Assembly: GCA_023390905.1 (NCBI GenBank)
Contig: JAEWBY010000007.1
Location: forward strand, 82,413-146,412
DNA from: Pseudomonadota bacterium
GTDB lineage: Bacteria > Pseudomonadota > Gammaproteobacteria > Xanthomonadales > Xanthomonadaceae
DNA length: 64,000 nucleotides
Direction: 5' to 3'
Shown here one piece after another: positions 26,766 through 33,686 of the stretch; within the stretch, counting starts at the first letter, position 1, and every line of letters starts with the position of its first letter. Under the pieces are notes generated by a model that worked only from the letters and a program-made list of their open reading frames with translations, made no database searches and was not told where the DNA came from. The position numbers were made by a program, and so were the translations under genes.

Positions 26766-27666
26766 GGCGATCGAAGTTTCAGCGATTATTCCCACCTGGA
26801 ACCGGCGGGATCTGGTGGTCAGGGCGATCGACACGGTGCTCGCGCAGACGCGCCCGGTCGAGGAAATCGTGGTGATCGATGACGGTTCCACCGACGGCAC
26901 CGGTGAAGTCCTGCATCAACGCTATGGAGAACGTATCCGCTACGTCTGGCAGGCCAACGCCGGGGTTTCGGCCGCGCGCAACCATGGCATGCGGATCGCG
27001 CGCGGCCGCTATTTCGCGCTGCTGGACAGCGATGACGAATGGCTGCCGGCCAAGACCGAACGGCAGATCGCGTGGCTGGAGGCGCGGCCCGGATTCGGCA
27101 TGGTGCTGTGCGATGTCGAACGCGTGGACAGCCAAGGGCAGCGCATCGATGTATTCCGCCGACGCGACGTGATCCCGGAAGATGGCCGCGTGCTGCGCTG
27201 GATCATCCACAATCCCGCGCTCGCGCCGGCCTCGGCGATCCTGCGGCGCGAGGTGTTCGACCAGATCGGCGGGTTCGACGAAAGCCTGCGCACGGCCGAG
27301 GATCTCGAATTCCATCTGCGCATCGCGCAGCGCTGGCCGATCGGCGTGGTCGAGGACGTGCTGGTGCGCGCCATGCGCGGCCATGACGGGCTGTCGGCCG
27401 AATCGAGCACGTATGACGACTACGTGCGCGTGGTCGAGCGCGCGGTGGCCGCCGCGCGTGGCGAGGTCGAGGATCGGGAGCTGGATCGTGCGCTGGCTTC
27501 GACCTACGCGCGCAACGCACGCGGCATGTTGATCCGCGATCGCTGGAGCGATGCATGGTCGCTGGCGTCGCGCGCGTGGCGGCTCTCGCCCGAAACGCGC
27601 GGCGAACTGCTGCGGCTGGTGCCGTTCGCGGCGCGTCGCGCGGTCCGGCGTCTGCTGCCCGGCTGA
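26764..27666 (+). CDS. Glycosyltransferase family 2
   Basis: A 300-residue GT-A enzyme. It starts MAIEVSAIIPTWNRRDLV with the family-2 N-terminal strand. IVVIDDGSTDGT binds the nucleotide and LLDSDDEWLP contains the metal-binding D-x-D. The C-terminal quarter is helical and basic. A good ribosome site (GGAGAG at about 26748-26753) precedes the ATG at 26764; a TTG at 26746 would be an alternative start. The protein inverts the sugar linkage during transfer; donor unknown. Confidence 0.9.
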   Translation: MAIEVSAIIPTWNRRDLVVRAIDTVLAQTRPVEEIVVIDDGSTDGTGEVLHQRYGERIRYVWQANAGVSAARNHGMRIARGRYFALLDSDDEWLPAKTERQIAWLEARPGFGMVLCDVERVDSQGQRIDVFRRRDVIPEDGRVLRWIIHNPALAPASAILRREVFDQIGGFDESLRTAEDLEFHLRIAQRWPIGVVEDVLVRAMRGHDGLSAESSTYDDYVRVVERAVAAARGEVEDRELDRALASTYARNARGMLIRDRWSDAWSLASRAWRLSPETRGELLRLVPFAARRAVRRLLPG

Positions 27667-27686
27667 CCGCGCGCACATGGCTGCGC

Positions 27687-29084
27687 TCAGCGCGCGCCGC
27701 GGCCGAACAGCACCACTTCCACGGTCTGCAGCAGGATCATCAGATCGAACACCAGGCCGTGGTTCTTGACGTAGAACAGATCGAACTTGAGCTTCTCTTC
27801 GGCATCGCGCACCGAAGCGCCGTACGGATAGCGCAGCTGCGCCCAGCCGGTGAGGCCCGGCTTCACGCTGTGGCGCACGCCGTAGTAGCGGATTTCATCG
27901 TTGAGCATGTCCACGAAATGCGGGCGCTCCGGGCGCGGCCCGACGAAGCTCATGTCGCCGCGGATCACCGCCACCAGTTGCGGCAGTTCGTCCAGCCGCG
28001 TCTTGCGGATGAACTTGCCCACGCGCGTGCTGCGATCATCGTCCTTGCTCGCCCACACGGCCACGCCGTCCTTTTCCGCGTCCACGCGCATGCTGCGGAA
28101 CTTGGTCAGGGTGAAGTGGCGGCCGCGCTCGCCCACGCGCGTCTGGCTGTAGAAGATCGGCCCGGCGGATTCGAGCTTCACCGCGATCGCGACGATCACC
28201 ATCAGCGGCCACGCCAGCAGCAACAGCGCACATGCGGCCACCAGATCGAAGAAACGCTTGCTCAATCGGCGCGGCGTGGAGTAATCGAAACCGCCGGAGA
28301 ACACCAGCCACGACGGATCGACCACGTTGAGCTGGACCATGCCGGCTTCGCGTTCGAAGAAGCTGGACAGATCCACCACCGACACACCGCGCTGCACGCA
28401 CAGCAGCATTTCTTCCATCGGCAGCCCGCCGCGGCGTTCATCGGGCGCGATCACCAGTTCGTCGATCTGCAGATGCTCGACCAGTTCGGCCAGCCCGGTC
28501 TGATCGGCATGCACGAGCAATTCGTCGCGCACCAGGATGGATTGCCCGGGCACCGGCACGAAACCCACGATCATGAAGGTCCGGCGATCGGACTCCCGGC
28601 GCATGCGCGAGTTGATCAGATCCGCGTTCTTGCCCGCGCCGAGGATCAGGATGCGCTGCTTGAGCACGTCGGACTGGAACAGGCGCACCCACAGCAGGCG
28701 CACCAGCGCCACGCCGGCCAGTCCCATCGCCAGCGACATCGCCAGCACGCCTCGGCCGATGTAGGTGGGCGGAATGAGGTAATACAGCACCACCAGGCCG
28801 ATGCCGCCGAAGGCGAACGACAGTGTGATGCGCAGCAGGAAATCCAGCCGCGTGTGGCGCACGTGCACCTGGTACAGACCGAACGCCGCCATCGCGCCGG
28901 TGATGAACAACGCCACCAGCAGCGCGCGCAGCGGCGCCTGCTCGGCGAAGACGAGGTGGTAATCGGGTTCGTTGTGGAAGCGGATCCAGGCCGCGGCCAT
29001 CACGGCGGCGACCAGCACGATGGCTTCGATGATCCACAGCAGGCGCGCGGCGCGCGCCTTGCGGCTGGCGTGGGTGGACTTCAT
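27687..29084 (-). CDS. Undecaprenyl-phosphate sugar-1-phosphate transferase (WcaJ/EpsB type)
   Basis: A 465-residue initiating enzyme that attaches the first sugar phosphate to undecaprenyl phosphate. Four to five N-terminal helices (residues ~15-140) and a CoA-binding-like Rossmann segment (ILGAGKNADLI) precede the bacterial sugar transferase domain. That domain has another helix (FFDLVAACALLLLAWPL), KFRSMR, RLDELPQL and SFVGPRPERP, all signature motifs. I start it at MKSTHASRK (29084); the longer upstream frame is not family-like. It is the natural starting point for the glycan built by the cluster. Confidence 0.92.
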   Translation of the reverse strand: MKSTHASRKARAARLLWIIEAIVLVAAVMAAAWIRFHNEPDYHLVFAEQAPLRALLVALFITGAMAAFGLYQVHVRHTRLDFLLRITLSFAFGGIGLVVLYYLIPPTYIGRGVLAMSLAMGLAGVALVRLLWVRLFQSDVLKQRILILGAGKNADLINSRMRRESDRRTFMIVGFVPVPGQSILVRDELLVHADQTGLAELVEHLQIDELVIAPDERRGGLPMEEMLLCVQRGVSVVDLSSFFEREAGMVQLNVVDPSWLVFSGGFDYSTPRRLSKRFFDLVAACALLLLAWPLMVIVAIAVKLESAGPIFYSQTRVGERGRHFTLTKFRSMRVDAEKDGVAVWASKDDDRSTRVGKFIRKTRLDELPQLVAVIRGDMSFVGPRPERPHFVDMLNDEIRYYGVRHSVKPGLTGWAQLRYPYGASVRDAEEKLKFDLFYVKNHGLVFDLMILLQTVEVVLFGRGAR

Positions 29085-29321
29085 CGACGGCCCCCGGCAT
29101 GGACGGCGGTGTCGGTTCCCCACGGCGAGGCCCGGTGCGATCCGGACCCGAACGATGATGTCTTCATGGTGCCCCCTGATTCGAGCGATTGCCCTTGCCA
29201 TCCCTGCGGGTTGGCCGCCGCGACCGTCCGGAGGACGGAACGTGACTGGTCTCTCACAGTCACCAACGCGGGACGGGGGCACATCCGGCCAGCATCCGGA
29301 CGCGAATCGGAAGGCCGGGCC

Positions 29322-29344
29322 GGCGGGCGCGTGATACGCCCGCC
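29322..29344 (-). terminator. Terminator-like hairpin after the beta-helix gene
   Basis: GGCGGGCG (29322-29329) pairs with CGCCCGCC (29337-29344) around a seven-base loop, ten bases beyond the beta-helix stop. No T-run follows on the minus strand, so this may be only a stabilising stem. The spacer 29085-29353 holds no other feature I can support. Confidence 0.4.
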
Positions 29345-29353
29345 GGGGCTACG

Positions 29354-30937
29354 TCAGGGTTGCACCACCGAGCGGCGATAACGCTTGGCCGGGGCCGTAC
29401 GGTAGCGCGGACGCTCATAGGCGCGCGGCATCGGCGCGAGCTGCTGGCTCGGCGTTCCGCTCTGCGCGGGGGCGCTGGCAGGCAACGCCGGGGCGCCCGC
29501 GGCCGCGGCCTGCCCGGGAATCAGCGGCTGCGAACCGTTGAGCCGCACGGGCTGGGTGGCATCGTCGATATCGAACTGTTCCAGCGCGCCGATCGCGATG
29601 CGGTTCTGCGGGACCAGCCGCGCATGCTGATCGCCGATCGCCAGCCGCGCGTGCAGCGGCGGATCGTAGGCCGGCAACGTCTGCGGCGACGGGAACGGGA
29701 AGGCCGTCGGCGTCGCTGGCGCATTGTTGCCAGCTCCCAGCAGAGGGCTGCCCGCGCGCGGACGCAGGTTGCGCTGGGCGATGCTGGTGAACATCGGATC
29801 CGCCCCGCGCACGGTGCCGGTCCATTCGGCCGGCACCAGGGTGGCGCCGTTCTGCACCCAGTTGTTGCTGCCGGCGACCTTGCGCCCGTCCGCCCAGGGT
29901 TCGCGGCTCTGCGGTTCGCAGGCATCCGGCTGGCCCACGTCGCTGGCCGGATTCTCGCGGACGATCGCCGGCGCGCTGCTGGCGGTGGTCTGGTAGATCG
30001 CGTTGTTGTGCATTTCCAGCGAGCCCGCGCCCAACTGCACCATCACCGCGTTGGCCGCGCCGGAACGGTCGAACACGATGGTGTTGTTGACCATGCGCAC
30101 GCGGCCCTGGCTGCGACCGTCGAGATCGCCGCCGATGCGCACCGCATTGCGCCAACTGTTGGTATGGACGATGACATTGCCGACCACGTCGGCGTCCTCG
30201 CGACGCAGGTTGGTCGTCCAGCCGGGCTTCTGGGTATCGCAGTCCGGGCCGATCAGTTCCATCTCGCCGTAGGCGGCGTTCTCGATCCAGTTGTAATGGA
30301 TCTCGCTGCGCTGATGGCGCGAACGCACGAGCACGCCGCCGTTGCCGTCGTGGATGTAGTTGAAGCGCATGCGGAACACCGTGTCCGGCCAGGTCACTTC
30401 ATCGGACTGCATGTAGATGGCGTGGCGGCTGGTCCCGGCGCCGGCGCGCGCGATCTCGCTGTATTCCAGGGTGAAGGAACCGGAGTTCTGGTCCGCACCG
30501 AGAATGCCGTGCGAGGGGCAATCGTGGATGTACGCATCGCGCACGGTGACGTTGTGCGCTTCACTGAAGACGCAGGTGCTGCTGCCGCCGGTGACCTCGA
30601 AGCCTTCGAACACGACGTGGTTGGATTGCTGGAACTTGATCGTGTGCTGGCCGCCGCTCAACACCGGCCGGGTCGCTCCGGCCACGCGCCGCCAGCGGAT
30701 CGTGACCGGACTGGCGGCGGTGCCGCTGTCATCGTCGCCGACCACGATGCCGCCGGAATACGTGGCGTTGCCGTCGACTTCGACGATGTCGCCGGGCGCG
30801 AGGTTGACGTTGTTGAAGAGGGTGGACAGCTGGGTGTACTGGCGGCCCGAAGGACCGACGGTGTAGGTGGCGGCCACCGCACTGAGCGGGACGGCCGCGC
30901 ACAGCCCCATGCCGAGCAAAGCTTTGGAAAAACGCAT
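29354..30937 (-). CDS. Secreted right-handed parallel beta-helix protein
   Basis: A 527-residue exported protein. From the ATG at 30937 it has a signal peptide (MRFSKALLGMGLCAAVPLSAVAA, split at the Ala-x-Ala site). The central part has repeated short strands with N/G turns (HVVFEGFEVTGGSS, NVTVRDAYIHDCPSHGI, RFNYIHDGNGGVLVRSRH) typical of pectate-lyase-like beta-helices. The last 60 residues are Ala/Pro/Gln-rich and then basic. Such folds in polysaccharide loci are often lyases or C5-epimerases that trim the product; no catalytic residue set is certain here. The frame continues upstream through the antisense of tRNA-Arg, which is spurious. Confidence 0.82.
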   Translation of the reverse strand: MRFSKALLGMGLCAAVPLSAVAATYTVGPSGRQYTQLSTLFNNVNLAPGDIVEVDGNATYSGGIVVGDDDSGTAASPVTIRWRRVAGATRPVLSGGQHTIKFQQSNHVVFEGFEVTGGSSTCVFSEAHNVTVRDAYIHDCPSHGILGADQNSGSFTLEYSEIARAGAGTSRHAIYMQSDEVTWPDTVFRMRFNYIHDGNGGVLVRSRHQRSEIHYNWIENAAYGEMELIGPDCDTQKPGWTTNLRREDADVVGNVIVHTNSWRNAVRIGGDLDGRSQGRVRMVNNTIVFDRSGAANAVMVQLGAGSLEMHNNAIYQTTASSAPAIVRENPASDVGQPDACEPQSREPWADGRKVAGSNNWVQNGATLVPAEWTGTVRGADPMFTSIAQRNLRPRAGSPLLGAGNNAPATPTAFPFPSPQTLPAYDPPLHARLAIGDQHARLVPQNRIAIGALEQFDIDDATQPVRLNGSQPLIPGQAAAAGAPALPASAPAQSGTPSQQLAPMPRAYERPRYRTAPAKRYRRSVVQP

Positions 30938-31157
30938 CGGAACTCCGGTGATGTCTGGTGTTCCCCCTGTGGGAACATTGTCGCGTGTGGCTCGTAAAAG
31001 GGGCGCTAAGCGCGCAACCCAGGCCACGGCCGGAATGAGACCCGGGCCGCAGTCCGGCCGCTTGGAGGCGCCTGTACGTCTTCGCTTACGATAAAAGCCG
31101 GAGCGAGCGGTCGCTGCCGCTCCTGTCGGGCCACGCGAATCCGTTTGCGAAAAATGA

Positions 31158-31186
31158 TTGACGCATGAAATCGATTCGTGCAGAAT
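31158..31186 (+). promoter_or_regulatory. Promoter of tRNA-Arg
   Basis: A -35 box TTGACG (31158-31163) and a -10 box CAGAAT (31181-31186) are separated by 17 bases. They end 17 bases before the tRNA and sit in locally A+T-richer DNA. A sigma-70 promoter read by eye. Confidence 0.6.
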
Positions 31187-31203
31187 TCCGCTTCTAACGC
31201 AAC

Positions 31204-31280
31204 GCGCCCGTAGCTCAGCTGGATAGAGTACCTGGCTACGAACCAGGCGGTCGGGAGTTCGAATCTCTCCGGGCGCGCCA
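31204..31280 (+). tRNA. tRNA-Arg(ACG)
   Basis: A 77-base gene with encoded CCA. The acceptor stem GCGCCCG pairs with CGGGCGC, the D-arm begins GCTC, and the anticodon stem CCTGG/CCAGG encloses CTACGAA with anticodon ACG at 31238-31240. The T-arm has the TTCGAAT loop. The A34 would be edited to inosine by TadA to read CGU, CGC and CGA. Confidence 0.97.
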
Positions 31281-31285
31281 ACTTC

Positions 31286-31318
31286 AACAGGCAGACTTCG
31301 GTCTGCCTGTTTTTTTTC
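31286..31318 (+). terminator. Rho-independent terminator after tRNA-Arg
   Basis: AACAGGCAGAC pairs with GTCTGCCTGTT around a TTCG tetraloop and runs into eight or more T residues. This is an almost ideal intrinsic terminator, five bases after the tRNA. Confidence 0.93.
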
Positions 31319-31345
31319 TTGTTCGATTCCTCTGCCGATGCGGCG

Positions 31346-31381
31346 GCGATTGGCATCGCACGGCCGGCTGATGCCAATCGC
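31346..31381. repeat. Perfect 12-bp inverted repeat
   Basis: GCGATTGGCATC (31346-31357) is exactly repeated as GATGCCAATCGC (31370-31381) with a 12-base spacer. It lies in the 290-base stretch after the tRNA-Arg terminator in which I see no gene. It could be an operator-like site or a relic of a mobile repeat. Confidence 0.55.
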
Positions 31382-31609
31382 GTGCGCGCCGATGCGAGGT
31401 ACCGAGCGACGCGGCCCTGCCGGTCTCGGTGCAGGCATCGAACCTCAGGTGTCGTCCCCTTCGAATCTTCCGAACGCGCCACGGTTGCGTGTTGCGATGG
31501 CCCGCCGTTCGAGGCGTCGCTCATGGATCCGGATCGGTGATGCAATGGCCGCGTCGAAGCCACGCGCCAGGCGTGCCCAGCGTTCGAAGACCAAGTGCAG
31601 ACCATCGCG

Positions 31610-31879
31610 TCAGAACGCAACGCCGAGAAACCGCGAGAGCAACCAGAGCGCGGCCAGCAGTACCGCAAGACCGACCGCGCAGACCATCAGCGCCTCCAGT
31701 GCACCGGCCTCCTCGTACTCGCGGATGCCGGCGTGCGGAAATCGGCCCAGCGTGAGCATTCGCCAGACCGGCCAGCCCATCATCCAGAAAATGGTGTAGA
31801 CGAGGAACTCCCAGGCCAGCCAGAGCAGGAAGCGTCCCAGCGCGAGCACGGGTCTGGCGAGGAAATCCAGCAATTCCAT
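31610..31879 (-). CDS. Small hypothetical membrane protein
   Basis: An 89-residue protein. Two or three hydrophobic helices are evident: LLWLAWEFLVYTIFWMMGW at ~18-37 and ALMVCAVGLAVLLAALWLLS at ~63-83, with a short hydrophilic loop (PHAGIREYEEAG) between them. There is no known domain that I recognise. A GNAT gene lies 63 bases upstream on the same strand, so the two could be co-transcribed. Confidence 0.7.
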   Translation of the reverse strand: MELLDFLARPVLALGRFLLWLAWEFLVYTIFWMMGWPVWRMLTLGRFPHAGIREYEEAGALEALMVCAVGLAVLLAALWLLSRFLGVAF

Positions 31880-31942
31880 CCGAGTTCCTTTGCAAGGCGG
31901 GGCCGAGCTGGCCGTCCGGCGAGCGGCCCGCTTCCAATGAGA

Positions 31943-32440
31943 TCAGTGTGCGATCCGGAGCGACCACAGGGCGACCGGCGTCCCCTCAAGTTCCACCAGC
32001 GCATCATTCTTCGAGAAACCCAGCCGCGCGACGACTTTCGATGACGCGACATTGTCAGGGCGGATATGCGCCACCACTTCCCTGACGCTGCCGCTCGAGG
32101 CCGCGATTTCCAGCAATCGCATCACGGCGCGGGTCGCGATGCCGCGTCCGCGCTGGCTCCCGGCCACTTCATAGCCAATCTCCACGCGGCCATCCTCGGG
32201 CGCGGCCCTGAACCTGCAGGTGCCGACCACCTCGTTGCCCGCAACGATCAGGAAGGGAGCGCACCACTGGGCCGGTGTGCCCTGTTCGAACTGCGCGAGC
32301 GCGCGAGCGGCGACGTTGGCCGGCGGCAAGGCGCCGTCGAGCACCTGGATGCCGTCCAGATCGATCGGCTCCGCCGCGGCCAGGCGTCGCAGGTTCTGCA
32401 CGTCAATCAGGATCAGTTCGAGCGTTTCCGGCGATGCCAC
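31943..32440 (-). CDS. GNAT family N-acetyltransferase (RimJ/RimL-like)
   Basis: A 165-residue acetyltransferase. The acetyl-CoA loop reads GSQRGRGIATRAV (Q/R-x-x-G-x-G/A), preceded by the strand RVEIGYEVA and followed by IRPDNVASSKVVARLGF, the RimJ/RimL-type segment. I start at a GTG (32440, VASPETLELILIDVQNL) because a GGAGG ribosome site lies ten bases upstream, and the residues before it look non-coding. Substrate unknown; a small molecule or a protein N-terminus is possible. Confidence 0.78.
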   Translation of the reverse strand: MASPETLELILIDVQNLRRLAAAEPIDLDGIQVLDGALPPANVAARALAQFEQGTPAQWCAPFLIVAGNEVVGTCRFRAAPEDGRVEIGYEVAGSQRGRGIATRAVMRLLEIAASSGSVREVVAHIRPDNVASSKVVARLGFSKNDALVELEGTPVALWSLRIAH

Positions 32441-32450
32441 TTGCGCTGTT

Positions 32451-32455
32451 CCTCC
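32451..32455 (-). promoter_or_regulatory. Ribosome-binding site that sets a GTG start
   Basis: CCTCC on the plus strand gives GGAGG on the coding strand, ten bases before the GTG at 32440. It argues against the longer open frame that reaches 32557. Confidence 0.6.
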
Positions 32456-32887
32456 ATGGTGTGCCAACCGGGGCGGGCCGCTCCGCGCCGGCGAGAAGCG
32501 CCCGCCGACGTGTGCACGAACGTCTCCGTCGGCGACGTGTCGCGCCTTGCAGGCCACTACGGATCAGGACGCTCAGGACACCGAGCTTAGCCTGTCAGAC
32601 GAGTCCATGGCATCGGGCGTCGCGCGTATGGCCCGTAAACCGGAGGGCGAAGACTGACGCGCGGCTTGCTGGATGGTATGTGCGGCGTGCGGGTTTGCGG
32701 TGGTCCGGTCAAACGCTTCGCCGTCTTTCATTGCGGATGCAGCAGAACCGCGTGCAAAGGCGTGAACGGTCAAAGGATTCGTTCGTTGCGTGCCTCGCCT
32801 TTCGGAGGCGGCCAGGCACCGACCAACCCGCGATCGGGGTTCCGAGCGTTCGCTTCAAGCCCACTCACTCCGTCGACGCCTCACTCG

Positions 32888-32968
32888 GCGCTGCCTCGCC
32901 GTTCGGGTGGCGGTGTTGCCGCCGTGCCACCGCTGCGCCGGCGTTGAACGGAGCGCGCTCTTGAAGTC
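32888..32968. repeat. Degenerate ~80-bp repeat, copy 1
   Basis: The copy begins GCGCTGCCTCGCCGTTCG and includes GTTGCCGCC, GCTGCGCCGG, TGAACGGAG and CTTGAAGTC. The same landmarks in the same order recur at 33038-33116. A third, shorter match (GCGTGCCTCGCCTTTCGGAG) starts near 32787. Confidence 0.55.
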
Positions 32969-33037
32969 GCCTCGTGTCGACAGCACGAAGCTCTTCCGTG
33001 CGAATGCGTGTACTGAGGGAGGGATTCACGCGCCAAT

Positions 33038-33116
33038 GCGTGCCTCGTACCTCGCGCGGCGGGATTGCCTCCGCGCACTGCTGCGCGGCTGTCGAACGGA
33101 GTGTCTTCTTCAGGTC
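33038..33116. repeat. Degenerate ~80-bp repeat, copy 2
   Basis: The copy begins GCGTGCCTCGTACCTCG and includes GATTGCCTCC, GCTGCGCGG, TCGAACGGAG and CTTCAGGTC, aligning with copy 1 at 32888 with a 150-base offset. It stops just before the tRNA-Ser terminator. Confidence 0.55.
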
Positions 33117-33134
33117 CCTGCACTCCGCAGGCAC

Positions 33135-33156
33135 AAAAAAACCCCCTTGCGGGGGC
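33135..33156 (-). terminator. Rho-independent terminator after tRNA-Ser
   Basis: On the minus strand a CCCCC-GCAA-GGGGG hairpin is followed by seven T residues, 11 bases beyond the tRNA 3' end. Confidence 0.88.
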
Positions 33157-33167
33157 ATTCTTGTGTC

Positions 33168-33260
33168 TGGCGGAGTGAGAGGGATTCGAACCCTCGATAA
33201 GGCTTTTGACCCTATACTCCCTTAGCAGGGGAGCCCCTTCGGCCACTCGGGCATCACTCC
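33168..33260 (-). tRNA. tRNA-Ser(GCT)
   Basis: A 93-base class II tRNA with encoded CCA, read on the minus strand. The acceptor stem GGAGTGA pairs with TCACTCC, the anticodon loop CTGCTAA gives GCT, and a long variable arm (TATAGGGTCAAAAGCCTTATC region) follows, as expected for tRNA-Ser. Its place beside csrA is the usual Xanthomonadaceae order. Confidence 0.97.
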
Positions 33261-33298
33261 GGGATCGCGCGATTGCATTCGTGCAACGGCGGCCGCCT

Positions 33299-33327
33299 AG
33301 GATAGCGGCTGCACGTGGCCACGGCAA
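33299..33327 (-). promoter_or_regulatory. Promoter of tRNA-Ser
   Basis: On the minus strand TTGCCG (-35) and TATCCT (-10) are 17 bases apart and lie about 39 bases before the tRNA. It lies between csrA and the tRNA. Read by eye. Confidence 0.5.
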
Positions 33328-33333
33328 TCGGAA

Positions 33334-33537
33334 TCAGCTCGAAGCTTCGTCGCCCGAGGAAGTACCGGCTTCCTCACCGCGCTGGATGCGCTGGTAGATC
33401 TCTTCGCGATGCACGGCGACATCCTTGGGAGCAGTGATGCCAATGCGCACCTGGTTTCCCTTGACGCCGAGGACGGTCACCGTGACCGAATCACCGATCA
33501 TCAGGGTTTCACCGACGCGGCGAGTCAAAATCAGCAT
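33334..33537 (-). CDS. csrA: Carbon storage regulator CsrA
   Basis: A 67-residue RNA-binding post-transcriptional regulator that blocks ribosome sites carrying GGA motifs. The N-terminus [16 protein letters not shown] and the [22 protein letters not shown] block, with the RNA-contacting arginines at both ends of the dimer, are fully conserved. The C-terminal tail ([14 protein letters not shown]) is typical of the Xanthomonadaceae proteins. It follows alaS after 149 bases, with its own ribosome site (AAGGAGAAA). Confidence 0.97.
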   Translation of the reverse strand: MLILTRRVGETLMIGDSVTVTVLGVKGNQVRIGITAPKDVAVHREEIYQRIQRGEEAGTSSGDEASS

Positions 33538-33649
33538 GTTCAGTTTCTCCTTAGACCGGCAAGGGTAATGCCGGGGCAGACTTCGCGCACTCCCGTGTCA
33601 GCGAAGGCTTCCAGATAGGTTCACAATCGTGAGGATGGTACGGATGGAG

Positions 33650-33680
33650 GGACGCCGCCGCAAGCCGAGGCGGGGCGTCC
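33650..33680 (-). terminator. Possible alaS terminator hairpin
   Basis: GGACGCC (33650-33656) pairs with GGCGTCC (33674-33680), and the stem extends inward imperfectly. It lies just beyond the alaS stop. There is no strong T-run, so it is weakly supported. Confidence 0.35.
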
Positions 33681-33686
33681 ACCGCC

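Larger units (their letters stand above)
32456..33134. other. Gene-free stretch with degenerate repeats
   Basis: About 680 bases between the GNAT gene and the tRNA-Ser terminator hold no frame with recognisable protein features on either strand; the open frames here look like chance high-GC frames. The right half contains the diverged repeat copies listed separately. Such tracts near tRNA genes are common in Xanthomonadaceae. Confidence 0.6.

Noticed and set aside
1..31000. A complete exosortase/PEP-CTERM system
   Set aside because: The amidotransferase and the ACP-ligase pair resemble parts of such loci, but there is no exosortase gene and no PEP-CTERM protein in the window.
30938..31438. 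N-terminal extension of the beta-helix protein
   Set aside because: The extension crosses tRNA-Arg in antisense, giving a known type of spurious peptide (EIRTPDRLVRSQVLYPAELR). The signal peptide at 30937 marks the true start.
32974..33225. Small plus-strand frame ending GIRTLDKAFDPILP
   Set aside because: The end is the antisense translation of tRNA-Ser and the rest lies in the repeat tract. It is not a gene.
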